64,000 bases of DNA. It comes from Watersipora subatra. Its lineage: Eukaryota > Bryozoa > Gymnolaemata > Cheilostomatida > Watersiporidae. A program made the position numbers and the translations under genes. The stretch spans positions 29,942,558 through 30,006,557 of the forward strand of contig NC_088714.1 in the NCBI RefSeq assembly GCF_963576615.1, written 5' to 3'. Positions within the stretch are counted from its first letter, which is position 1; the number at the start of each line of letters is the position of its first letter. Shown here piece by piece: positions 46,001 to 55,970 of this stretch. A model generated the notes under the pieces. The model was not told where the DNA came from. It was given only the letters and a program-made list of their open reading frames with translations, and searched no databases.

Positions 46001-49000
46001 AAACAGATGAGCCCATTTCTGTTTATACGTTTTTAATGTGTGATATACATGCACAGCACAAATACCTGTCCTTTAGAGTGATTTTATGAGTTGGTTCGAA
46101 TTGACTGTCAATCTCAGCTTGTAAATCTTTCTGTAATGTTAGATCGGCTACAAGGTCTAGAAGCATCTGACGCAGGCTGTTTTGACTGGTCTCTAAACCT
46201 GAATAAAAAGCATTTTGAATACAGTTTATATATGTAAATCTAGAAAACTAAACAACGAAGAAAACATTCGAGTGGTAAAACATTGCCTAAAAATTATATA
46301 TGAAGTATGAAAACATATACAGTGGTGAAAGAAAGATTAAAAACTGGAATATGAAGCTCAACTCAAAGCGAAAAATCGAAGTAACTAAACAACTGAGTAT
46401 CGAGTAAGAGCCGTCTAGAGTAGGAGCCGTCTAGAGTAGGAGCCGTCTAGAGTAGGAGCCGTCTAAAGTGGGAGCCGTCTAGAGTAGGAGCCGTCTAGAG
46501 TAGGAGCCGTCTAGAGTAGGAGCCGTCTAGAGTAGGAGCCGTCTAGAGTAGGAGCCGTCTAGAGTAGGAGCCGTCTAGAGTAGGAGCCGTCTAGAGTAGG
46601 AGCCGTCTAGAGTAGGAGCCGTCTAGAGTAGGAGCCGTCTAGAGTAGGAGCCGTCTAGAGTAGGAGCCGTCTAGAGTAGGAGCCGTCTAGAGTAGGAGCC
46701 GTCTAGAGTAGGAGCCGTCTAGAGTAGGAGCCGTCTAGAGTAGGAGCCGTCTAGAGTAGGAGCCGTCTAGAGTAGGAGCCGTCTAGAGTAGGAGCCGTCT
46801 AGAGTAGGAGCCGTCTAGAGTAGGAGCCGTCTAGAGTAGGAGCCGTCTAGAGTAGGAGCCGTCTAGAGTAGGAGCCGTCTAGAGTAGGAGCCGTCTAGAG
46901 TAGGAGCCGTCTAGAGTAGGAGCTGTCTAGAGTAGAAGCTACACATGTTTCTAGTTGGGGTACTTAACTTAAAGATGAACTCACGTGTACCACACAAAGG
47001 TTTTCTAGAATCTAGATGTTATCAGAAAGTATCGGTATTTTTCTATCATTTGTGATTGTTTTTGCTGTTTGAAGTGATTTGATTGCCAGGATGTTTCAAG
47101 ATAAAAATTGATAAAATTCAATCGTGATTAAAATGCTCAGATCAATGGAAAGTGTGAGTATGATGTCTATAATTGCAAAGAGACCGACAGAATAGAGATA
47201 CGTAATATTTCAACTTGAACGCAATAGCCGATATCAACTATAGCAACAATAACAACTAGTCATGTCATTTCGCTCGTGTTTTCTTCTGAATGTTTTAATT
47301 GCGATTAAGTTTTATCGATTTTAATCTTGAAACATCCTTGCAAATAGCTCTCCTCAATCATCAGAAACAATCGCAAATGATAGAAAAATACTGAGATTTT
47401 CTGATAAAATCTACAGAAAATTAGTGCAAGTTCATCTTGAAGACATCCATGAGCAGACTGTACAGCCCTTTTTTACTCAACTGTCAATCTATTGCGGTTG
47501 TAAACAAAAAGGTGCTAAGGCTGCTTTTTGACCTCAGTCTCCAAACTGAAACTGATAAGAACAATAAGATGAGAACTGTTCGGCGCATGTCAAAATACAC
47601 TGGCATTGTCAGACAAGTGCTATTTTTTACCTCCGCTGATAAAATCTAGTAGCAAGCCTTTCATGCCCTCATTATCTAGCAATGGTTTACCATCTTTATC
47701 CAGCTCCTTTTGTTGAATCTCAATAAAATAGTCCAAACATCCTCGTTTGTCATTTGGATCATATGAATCCTGAAATACATCTATACTTAATAAATATATG
47801 TACATCTACACTTAATGAATTTGTGTACATCTACACTTAATAAATATATGTACATCTATACTGTATACAGTTTGTCTTATACAGAGGCTTTCAAGTATAT
47901 ATCTTATATCATATAATCAATAATATGTAAAATATATAATATATATAATAGTGTATGTCGTATATACATGTAATTACTATTTATACCATGTATTTATATT
48001 AAATATAATATATTATATTATATATATTTATATTATATATAGTAAATATAATGTATATGATAGTACAGATAATACAGATATATTTATATATATAGTAGTA
48101 TACATGCAATATATAAAATGTATCATGGACTTACTCTAAACTGTTCAGTCTTTGTTTTAACAAAATCATTAAAGACTTGATTGGCATCCTCAAGGGTTTG
48201 CTGAGTTTTTGGAAAGAGAAACTTGAATTTCAACAAAAATGGAAAGAAATCAAACAAAGCACCGGCAGTGAATGGATCAGCAGCTGCTATCAACTGTTTA
48301 TTCATCTTATGTAACATCTGACAGACTTCGTCATCAAATGAGTACTTCTCTCCAAACATCTACAAACATACATTATCCTCCATTTTCATTCAGTATCACG
48401 GCAGACTCACATGAAATTACAAATGACCAAAATATATGAGAATATTTACTTATCACACCCCCAGCTGGTGTAACATATCTAGAGGTTGCTAAGGTATTTG
48501 AGTTCTATCACACCCCCAGCTGATGTAACATATCTAGAGGTCGCTAAGGTATTTGAGTTCTATCACACCCCAGCTGTGTAACATATTTAGAGGTCGCTAA
48601 GGTATTTGAGTTCTATCACACCCCCAGCTGTGTAACATATCTAGAGGTCGCTAAGGTATTTGAGTTCTATCACACCCCCAGCTGTGTAACATATCTAGAG
48701 GTGGCTAAGGTATTTGAGTTCTATCACACCCCCAGCTGTGTAACATATCTAAAGGTTGCTAAGGTATTTGAGTTCTATCACACCCCCAGCTGTGTAACAT
48801 ATCTAGAGGTATCATATATTTATCGATATCCATAACAAATATCAGCTTTCTAATGTTAAACCCTTTCAGTGTTTCTAGATTACTAATCTTCCTTTAGCCC
48901 TTCTAGATGTCAGCTTAAATTTAACTCAATGCTGCCAGATTGCTATTACATTTATAAATGTTACGTTTTTTAAATTGATTTAAATTTACGTTTGCAGTAC

Positions 49001-52000
49001 CGCTACAAACTTGTGAAATGGGGAGCAACTTGAAGGTAGATTTGCTCTTGATGATAAAACTTGTATATATCAGATGTTTCTAATTAATATTTACATTTGT
49101 GTTCACCTATTCACTGACATAGCTTAGCTTTCTCATTAACTCTCGTAACTGATTTCATCATGTTCATTAATGTTTTAAGTTCTAGACACTTTGAAGTCAA
49201 ACATTATTTGATAATACTGATTACTGATTAGCTACTATTGACTCGGGACTAATGATTTGGTACCACTGGTTTGTTACTATTGACTCGGTACTAATGATTT
49301 GGTACCATTGGTTTGTTACTACTGATTTGGTACTATGGTTTGGTACTATTGATTTGATAATGTTGATTTGGTATGATTGATTTCGTACTATTGATTTGGT
49401 ACTATTGATTTGGTATCATTGATTTTGTACTATTGATTTGATACTATTGATTTGGTATGATTGATTTGGTACTATTGATTTGGTACTATTGATTTGGTAC
49501 TACTGATTGGAAGAAGCAAATACCGTTATTTCTATGATCATATTCCACTGCATACTATTTCAAACTTCATGCTGTAGAATTTCCCACACAAACAAACAAT
49601 AAATTTTAGTTTTAGGAAGGTTAAAATAAACTCTGCAGTTTTGTGTAAATGTAGTAAATAAACAATTTTAAAAGTTCCAAATCATAAAAAGAGTGACTCA
49701 CTCTGTTGCCTTGTGTAAAGTTGTTGTATTGCAAATATTGTTTAATTCTTTTTAATAATTAATATATAAAAATGAGATTAAAATATAACTTAAAAAAATG
49801 TTTCTAGAGAATCAACAAATAGATTACTATAACTTACTGTATAAAATGAATAATTTGTGTATTAGTTGGAGAGCACATACAATGAACACTTGCCATGCCA
49901 CATTATTTCTTTCCGGTGTTAGCATTGCAAAATGCATGAATACAAAGTATACCACTGTTTAATGTTTACTATAATAAGAGCTGTACCTGTCTGTCTGTTT
50001 GTCTGACACCAAATTAGAGGTTGGCACAAAGATTTCATTGTAGATAATCTGAATTCATTACTTTCAACACAGAAGACTGGCACTCAAACGGCTGCACCAA
50101 TCCATCACACTCCACATTTTTCAAGCGATTATGCACATATTCACACTCGGAGCTTTGCCAGCGCACCTGATGATACTTCACAGTACACCGGACTGCAAGA
50201 ATATTAATCACTTACCATTGATGCGATAACACAGCCGACATAACCAGAACAGAGATCAGCTGTGTTTATGACTTGATCGCCTCTGCGATTGATTTCTTCC
50301 GTCATTTCCTGTATTGTGTCTTGCATAATACCTTCTAAATGCGCCACTCCTGGACCATAAGCCTTCATTGTTTTGGTGAATGTACGACGTAAGAAAGAGT
50401 GATCAGAGTTCATGGTCTGTAATCAGAAGAAGTCTTTTCATTTTATATATTTGTTTCCAAATCAGCTACAGTCAGTTCAAAACCAAACATTCTAAAGCTC
50501 AATTTTAAACAAAACTGTAAAAATGGAAAGTTATTATGATGATATCGTTGTTGTACTGATAGTGAGTGAAAGCGTAGCTTAAGCATAAATCTGACAAATT
50601 CTTTAAGAAGGTATTTACTCAATATTATTCCAAGTTCAATACTGACAGGAAAGATATTACATATTTTCTATGTCAGTAATACTTTTTAATATAACGCCTT
50701 CTATGCACTTAAAAGTAATCTTTAACACATGAGATACTTTCGTATCTCTTTGCATCCTCTAGACCTAGAGGTTGTCCGTGACTAAACCATTAGATATGGA
50801 GTGACAAACACTTATTCAGTCTTATCATCTCCATCCAGCTCTTGTTGAATCTCAATAAAATATTCCAAACATCGTCCTTTATCATCTGAATTGTATAAGT
50901 TGTATATTTTATTAAAAACCTACTCGAGAGCTATTTAATACTTCGATCTCATTGGCTAACAAATATTTTGGTTTAGAATTTATTTCTATTACTGACAGCA
51001 TGCTGCTATATGCCAAAGAAGCTTAGAAAACAATTTTTAAGTTAGATTATTGAGCCTTTTATTAGATCATTTCAAGTTTTTTTATGAACAAAATGCACAT
51101 TAGGGACAAGAAATCATGCCATCTGGTTAAATTTTAAGCATTTTTAAATCTTTCGATGCTAGCAGCGTGCGTAGAGCAAAACATAATGTTTTCTACTAGG
51201 CATTACAGTGAGAATGATGCTAGAAAGTTGCCTAAACACCTTGGAGCGCTCTTCGAGTCGCCTGTTTCAGTGATATGCAATTGACATGGTAAGCATTCTA
51301 TCAACAACTCGCAAATGAGTCTAATCAAAACATTTCTGGCATACACCAAACATGTTTGTCATAAAGTAAGCACTTGATTATAGTTCCCTACTAATACTAA
51401 AGACCTTGACCCACAAAGTTGACGATGCATTGACACGCATACGCATATCTATTGTCATTAGATTCTGACTCAATCAAAAGGGTTTACAGGTTACTTTTAA
51501 GTGTATAGAAGATATGAGAATACTCGTAGTTTGGGCGTGTCTAGGTTAAGGCGTGGTCACACGAGCGCCGAAACGAACTAAACGACGCAAAAATACGTCG
51601 CTGTCAGTTGTAAACTGTTCAACCGAAGACATTTCTGGCCGAAACGAACCACTTCAGTCCTGCTCGAAATTTCGTGGCGAACCCTTGCTCTTATTGGCTG
51701 ATTAAAACTCTAGTGAGCACGCGTCACATTTTTCCTTCTCCATTTCGGTTTGGCGCTCATGTGACCACGCCTTTACGCGTAACAATTGTTAAGCTGGCCC
51801 AAAATGTGGGAATTGTTTTAGTATCATTTTAGTAAAGATCTAGCTTTCCAGGTAAGTTACTCAAACTCATTACGTAATTATTCTATTCCCGTGCAACGCC
51901 AGTATTGGACTAGTTACTACATATAAATGTTTCGGCAGTTCTTATATTTTATTTAAAATCCCCCTCCCCATGTACAACTTTACCAATTTTGTCGATAATC

Positions 52001-55000
52001 TGATATCTGGTGTTTGGGGTCCATCTATAAATAGTAGCCTATATACATGTAGGTATTCAGTAAATTGCAGTTTTAACACAACTTACCGTGAAGCCAACAT
52101 CCTTCGGTATAATTCTGAATACTCTCGCTAAAGGAGGTCTGCCTTGAAAATCAGTTCCTATAAACAAAGTCAAAAATACCATTAGTAGAAGACTCTCAAT
52201 TCACGGATCACTGGTGCTCCACTTTAGAAAGCAAACTCTAATGAATCACGAAAAACAAACCATTCTTTGTCAAATTCAGTAATTCAATTCAATAGTGTTG
52301 AGAAGATGAGGCTCTTCAAATGTTAGTATTAATGCTTGATACATTAGTTTATTGATGTTGGATCTTATCTTGGTTACTGATTATTATTTTAACTTGTTTT
52401 CATCTGTTTTGTCTCAGTCATTTAATAGTCAGCCTTACCAACACTCATGCGGTTTGCACAAGTAATCGGAAGAACAAGTTGCTGGTAGTACCTAAACCCA
52501 AAGCTTACAGGTCATATAAATGCATCAATATGATCTAACTAATCAAAATTAATTCTCTCCATATATTGTTCAGCAATCTGCTAGGGCGCTATTTAACACT
52601 TTCATCGCATTGGCTAACAAATATTCTGGTCCAGAATTTGACAATGTTACTGACAGCATGCTCTTATATGTCAAAAAGGTTTAGAAACCGATATTTAAGT
52701 TAGATTATCAAATTTTATGTTGATGGTTTTATGTTTTTGTGTGACCTTAATAGCAAAATGCTCATTAAAGTTGAAAGATCATTCATCCTGTTTAATTTTA
52801 AGCATTTATAGATCCTTCCCCTGCTTATTATAGCGTATAACAGAACTTGTGTTTCTTACTGGACTGGACAGTGAGAAAGACATCAACAATTTGCCTAAAC
52901 CTTTTGCAGAAAGAAGAATAGAATATTTTGTTAAGTAAATTGTTTACTTTATACATGTATACTGTAAAACCTCTATACTTGAACGCCATGCGCTCTGTTT
53001 TGTAACCATGCCCCTATAGTAGGGCTTTAGTAAAGAGGGCTTTCAAATAGGTGGCCCTGTATTTTTCGACTAGCTCGTCAGAATTTTAATAAGATAAATT
53101 GAACTTTTTTTACAAGCAAAGCGACTCTAAAGTCGCCTATATTTTACATTCTATTTGGAAAGGAGCGTCATTAATGCCGCCGGCCTCAAACTTTTTGGTA
53201 AACCGTTTTTCATATACATTGAATTATCAGACTAAGTTAGACAAGGAATTACATTGATCGTAAAATATTAGCGAGGTACAATTATTAGTTTCAAAGTTTT
53301 GAAGAAAAAAATTGTAAAGCTTTAAATTTGGAAAACGAACGTTGATATTATAAAAATGGCTGCTATTACATCATAAGGTGTTCCTGAAAAGTATTCTGAT
53401 CGTTCATCAAAATGCTTCAAAAGTCTTCAGGTCAGATTGTAAACCACATTATGAACAGATGAGAAAACAATAGATCGGATCTAGACCTTAGTCACTACAA
53501 ATCGGAGTACCGTTTTGATGATTGTGACGATCAAGCTTCTCAGGTAAACCACCACTAAAACCATGGCAACAACTACAACAGCGAAAGAGTTAATTATTAT
53601 TGATGTAACCGAGTCATTTTTAGTAGCATTTTGTGGAAACCTTTTTATTGATCACCTTCTATTATGGGTTTGTAAAGATCAAAGAATGTCCAAGTGGTGG
53701 TCTGATAGAGGCGGTGTTTAATAATAAGGTGGAGCTGTATTTTTCAACCCTTCCCTTATAGTGACGTTCTGTTAGAGGTGGCGTTCAAATACAGGTGGCG
53801 TTCAAATAGAGTTTTTACAGTATATGTCATGTCTGTAATAATTTTGAAACTACATTTAAGGTGAGTTAAGGTAAACTATTTAAGGGTTTTTAATAAAGTC
53901 AGAGATTAGATATACAAGTATGATATTGTATTTAGCTTCTGGCTGAATAAACTAATGATGATTTTTAAGTTGGCCAATCAAACGGCCAAAACCATTTAGG
54001 AGGGCATGATCTCAACAGCCTTATCAGACTAAAAGTAGCTGACTAAAAATGAAATAATTTAACATAACTAATTTATGAGTATTCATGTACGTAATCTGGA
54101 GTCGAGTCTACCTAAATGGTTAGTGGTAAGATAATTGGCTAACTAAGTCAGCCAATGATGATGGAGCACTGAATTTACCTGTTTTTATAAGAGCTTCCAT
54201 ACAAGCTTCTCTTGAATTGAGTACAACGATAGGAACTGTAAAGACCTTCACCTTCATAACAGCTCCAAACTTCTTTGCTAATTCATAGAACTGATTGTGG
54301 ACATTTGTTGGGTTTAGAGCCAAAACATTGCCAAGAAATGGTAGCCCTCGAGGCCCCGGAATCTTCCGAATTGGATCCTAAACAAAATAATAAACACCTT
54401 ATAAATGTTATAACTTTATTATTTTTATCAATATCATACACTGTGTTGGAAACAATAAAAAACATTTTATCATATTTTAAAATTTAAACAAGTCAAACGA
54501 ATACTAATATCACGTTTGATAGAACTATAACGACTAATCTACTAAAAACACTCACTTTTGCTAAAGGCACTAAAACTTTGACTGCTGTCAAGGATGCTAC
54601 TAAGAGTGTCTCTTCCGATCAAAAGCATATTGTTTAAAAATAGGAAAAGATAAGATTATAACACCTTATAAAGGTTTGAAATTTTCCACGCTTGTAGAAA
54701 ACTAATAAGATTGGGTCAGTGAACTATAACGTTATACAAAGAATTGAAAAATCAATTAATCAAAAGAACTATAATTCTGGCTAGTTTTAACCAATCAAAC
54801 ATGCTAAACATGCAAGTTATGCGTTAGACTCTAATCTATGTCTTCCATATCTGAGTTTAATTGATGTGACAAACTAGTGTCCTTCGCAATTGTAACCTTT
54901 ACTCTAGTACTAGCTGAATGCCCTGTGTTGCATGGGTAATAGAATAATTACCTAATAGATTTGACTAACGTTCCTGGCAATCTAGATCTTTACTGACACA

Positions 55001-55970
55001 ATACCAGCATTTTGTACAAGCTCAATATTTGTTACGCGTAACTGTCGACAGTGTTAGTCATTAATCCCAAGCAAGTGCTTCAAGCGCGAGTATCTTAACC
55101 AATGTAATGAATATCTTCACTATTATTGATCACTATGTTTAGTTGCACGCATATTCTAATGGTTAAGTTTAGCATCCAGCCTCTCGATCTAGAGGTTCTG
55201 AAATCAAATCCAGTGCTATGCGGAACTTTTATTGCTAGATTGTAATTGTTATAAATGAACACAGTGTTTACAAACAAAAAGACAAACATTGAAGTATATA
55301 ATAGATATACGATCAACATCTAGTTACTAAACCTGTCTTGAAATCTAGGAATAATAGTCAATGACATATGCTCATATTTATTTTCTGTATTATAGTTCCT
55401 TGCTTTTACTCAAACATTTGTCGTCATTCTTTGCCTTTTGGTTGATAGTTGAAAAACTATAAAAAGAAGCATACGTTTGCGTAGCTAGTTGATTACTAAC
55501 AACTCTCCCTCAACTTATGTATTATATCAGCCTATTAGCTTATATCTCAGCTGAACTTTAGAAATGTTCATCTCCTAGAACGTCTGCTCCATGGTTCTCT
55601 ATTGTTTCACCAGAATTATTAACATTTTATAACATTTTAATTCGGTTGAAATTGCACGGATTAATAATTAAAAGAGGATCAAGAACTAAAAAGCACTAAA
55701 CCGTCGGAATACACCGGGTGAACATTATTTGCAGAACAAAAAGGTCTGCTTGTCAACTGGTATCAAGAAACAGCAGCTTAGAATCTGGAGTTTTATGTAT
55801 TTCACACTCATTCCAATATTAGGATGTATATGTAATATGAGGATATATATCATCCAATACTCAAATATTCCAAGTTCACCTACCTTCAACCATTTAATAA
55901 TTAGATAGATTAACATTCCTCCTACTACTGTGAGCAATATCTGTGTCACTGTAAGATCTCCAAGCTCCAT
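39870..55970 (-). CDS. Cytochrome P450 gene C, complete, CYP2-clan-like, 507 aa
   Basis: Haem-thiolate monooxygenase, probably ER-bound. Exons on the minus strand: 55884-55970, 54179-54377, 52087-52157, 50216-50416, 48135-48359, 47631-47769, 46066-46198, 44964-45078, 44572-44717 and 39870-40077. They total 1524 bp, 507 aa plus stop. All junctions are GT/AG and in frame. Landmarks: anchor (about residues 9-26), hinge DPIRKIPGPRGLPFLG, I-helix SGGLETS, ExxR in MLESLRYL, PxRF as EPKRF, Cys loop FGAGRRQCPG. The C-helix Trp is replaced by His (NSDHSFLRR). It is the most upstream of the three paralogues and is about 12 kb from gene B. Intron 3 carries a relic copy of exon 6. No disabling change seen. 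Substrate unknown. Confidence 0.92.
40670..44165. mobile_element. Nested inverted-repeat element complex in intron 9 of gene C
   Basis: A ~120-bp module (aggttgacttgcaacaaaat...tcttaaaagct) occurs four times: + at 40672 and 42081, inverted at about 43375-43505 and 44055-44165. Inside, ~480-bp arms 41252-41733 and 42859-43340 are inverted copies, apart from some substitutions and an indel. A separate TA-flanked MITE (42216-42854) sits between the arms. It looks like a large foldback or TIR element with duplicated ends. No transposase recognised. Confidence 0.75.
42216..42854. mobile_element. TA-flanked MITE nested in the complex
   Basis: The left end cagtcatacttcaacttacg and the right end (gagcactcgtaagttgaagtattactg region) are inverted over about 24 bp, flanked by TA on both sides, as for Tc1/mariner-type non-autonomous elements. 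About 640 bp, no coding content. Confidence 0.8.
44572..44717 (-). CDS. P450 gene C, exon 9 (PERF region)
   Basis: 146 bp, acceptor TCACAG/ATTCC and donor GAGAA/GTAAGG. It encodes IPANTIVLMNSFYLAHNP and VEPKRFLDEDG, ending SDHPLRE with a split codon. Confidence 0.92.
44770..44955. repeat. ~38-bp minisatellite filling intron 8 of gene C
   Basis: Five imperfect copies of a ~38-bp unit (cttagctgaacagtgtttat, atactcaagtttacat). It occupies most of the 246-bp intron 8, ending next to the exon 8 donor. Confidence 0.88.
44964..45078 (-). CDS. P450 gene C, exon 8 (K-helix)
   Basis: 115 bp, acceptor TTGCAG/AGAGAA and donor AAG/GTAAGA. It encodes EKLPQLESYMLESLRYLSQT and on to IRDTGVAGYK; E-S-L-R is ExxR. 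Confidence 0.92.
45079..46065. other. Intron 7 of gene C
   Basis: No gene recognised apart from the hairpin at 45547. The rest is AT-rich sequence without repeats. Confidence 0.5.
45547..45585. repeat. Perfect inverted repeat, 15-bp arms, 9-nt loop
   Basis: agaaggcagcatatt (45547-45561) pairs perfectly with aatatgctgccttct (45571-45585), loop gcctaaagt. It lies in intron 7 of gene C. Confidence 0.9.
46066..46198 (-). CDS. P450 gene C, exon 7 (I-helix end)
   Basis: 133 bp, acceptor ATTCAG/GTTTAG and donor ACAG/GTATTT. It encodes LETSQNSLRQMLLDL and on to KITLKD. Confidence 0.92.
46402..46939. repeat. 16-bp minisatellite (agagtaggagccgtct), about 33 copies
   Basis: Highly homogeneous 16-bp array in intron 6 of gene C; the first unit reads gagtaagagccgtcta. 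That first unit resembles the aataagagccgtgtct tail of SINE family 1. Confidence 0.95.
47015..47411. mobile_element. Foldback MITE, copy 2
   Basis: Same family as 2478-2872 with the centre in opposite orientation. The arms start gatgttatcagaaagtatc and end gattttctgataaaatc. In intron 6 of gene C, about 220 bp from exon 6. Confidence 0.8.
47631..47769 (-). CDS. P450 gene C, exon 6 (I-helix start)
   Basis: 139 bp, acceptor TTTCAG/GATTCA and donor GGAG/GTAAAA. It encodes DSYDPNDKRGCLDYFIEIQ and on to LLLDFISGG. Confidence 0.92.
47777..48115. repeat. 25-bp repeat then (TA)-rich block, intron 5 of gene C
   Basis: Three copies of tacatctacacttaataaat plus atatg (47777-47860), followed by a tatata-rich low-complexity run (47880-48115) that fills most of the intron. 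Confidence 0.8.
48135..48359 (-). CDS. P450 gene C, exon 5 (F-G region)
   Basis: 225 bp, acceptor TTGTAG/ATGTTT and donor AGA/GTAAGT. It encodes MFGEKYSFDDEVCQMLHKM and on to VKTKTEQFR. Confidence 0.92.
48451..48808. repeat. 54-bp minisatellite, 6-7 copies
   Basis: Unit tatcacacccccagctgtgt ... ctaaggtatttgagttc, 53-55 bp, in intron 4 of gene C close to exon 5. Confidence 0.93.
49220..49508. repeat. 14-bp repeat (tactattgatttgg)
   Basis: About 18-20 variable units of tggtactattgatt in intron 4 of gene C; more regular to the right. Confidence 0.85.
49967..50205 (-). mobile_element. tRNA-derived SINE, family 1, copy d
   Basis: Family tail (tttactataataagagctg) at 49967, tRNA-like head (ggattggtgcagccgtttga on minus), and the cctgatgatacttca end ending about 10 bp from the donor of exon 4 of gene C. 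Confidence 0.7.
50216..50416 (-). CDS. P450 gene C, exon 4 (C-helix region)
   Basis: 201 bp, acceptor TTACAG/ACCATG and donor ATG/GTAAGT. It encodes TMNSDHSFLRRTFTKTMK and on to YVGCVIASM; His in place of the C-helix Trp. Confidence 0.92.
50490..50700. repeat. Duplicated non-coding block (paralogue of 39575-39790)
   Basis: See 39575-39790: several word-level matches in the same order. It lies just upstream of exon 4 of gene C. Confidence 0.6.
50812..50896 (-). pseudogene. Relic P450 exon 6
   Basis: The minus strand reads DDKGRCLEYFIEIQQELDGD, clearly related to exon 6 (DKRGCLDYFIEIQ). Truncated at both sides, without splice sites, and placed between exons 3 and 4 of gene C, out of order. 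It is a remnant of a further P450 copy or of an internal duplication. Confidence 0.85.
50920..51240. repeat. Diverged direct duplicate, copy 1 (pairs with 52575-52915)
   Basis: Shares cattggctaacaaatatt, ttactgacagcatgct, tttaagttagattat, ggttaaattttaagcattt and ttgcctaaac in order with 52575-52915. Confidence 0.75.
51549..51772. mobile_element. MITE with TTA target duplication (PIF/Harbinger-like), 224 bp
   Basis: TIRs begin AGGCGTGGTCACACGAGCGC (left) and, reverse-complemented, AGGCGTGGTCACATGAGCGC (right), continuing to about 30 bp. Flanked by TTA on both sides (51546-51548 and 51773-51775). The TTA duplication suggests PIF/Harbinger. In intron 3 of gene C. Confidence 0.88.
51776..51905 (+). 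repeat. Dispersed repeat (acgcgtaacaa ... ggactagttac), copy 1
   Basis: Matches the reverse complement of 54900-55045 over most of its length (cagtaaagatctag, gtaattattctatt, gcaac...). A SINE-like or MITE fragment of unknown class. Confidence 0.65.
52087..52157 (-). CDS. P450 gene C, exon 3
   Basis: 71 bp, acceptor TTATAG/GAACTG and donor ACG/GTAAGT. It encodes GTDFQGRPPLARVFRIIP and KDVGFT. Confidence 0.92.
52575..52915. repeat. Diverged direct duplicate, copy 2 (pairs with 50920-51240)
   Basis: See copy 1. It lies in intron 2 of gene C, whereas copy 1 is in intron 3. Confidence 0.75.
52962..53820. mobile_element. TA-flanked element, 859 bp (Tc1/mariner/pogo-like MITE)
   Basis: Left end CTGTAAAACCTCTATACTTG and the reverse complement of the right end CTGTAAAAACTCTATTTGAA, flanked by TA. 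The subterminal gaacgcca motif is repeated. No transposase frame. In intron 2 of gene C. Confidence 0.85.
54179..54377 (-). CDS. P450 gene C, exon 2 (proline hinge)
   Basis: 199 bp, acceptor GTTTAG/GATCCA and donor ACAG/GTAAAT. It encodes DPIRKIPGPRGLPFLGNV and on to MEALIKTG. Confidence 0.93.
54900..55045 (-). repeat. Dispersed repeat, copy 2 (inverted relative to 51776)
   Basis: Reverse complement matches 51776-51905, including ttacgcgtaacaa, cagtaaagatctag and gtaattattctatt. In intron 1 of gene C. Confidence 0.65.
55140..55320 (+). mobile_element. tRNA-derived SINE, family 2, copy c
   Basis: ttctaatggttaagtttagc is a degraded A-box region; ggttctgaaatcaaatcc is a B-box-like segment; then tgctagattgtaattg and a tail with caaaaagacaaacattga. 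In intron 1 of gene C. Confidence 0.55.
55884..55970 (-). CDS. P450 gene C, exon 1 (membrane anchor)
   Basis: 87 bp, 29 codons, ATG at 55968-55970 and donor AAG/GTAGGT. It encodes MELGDLTVTQILLTVVGG and on to YLIIKWLK. A TTATAAAG-like word lies only about 25-30 bp upstream, too close for an ordinary TATA box with a 5' UTR. Confidence 0.88.
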
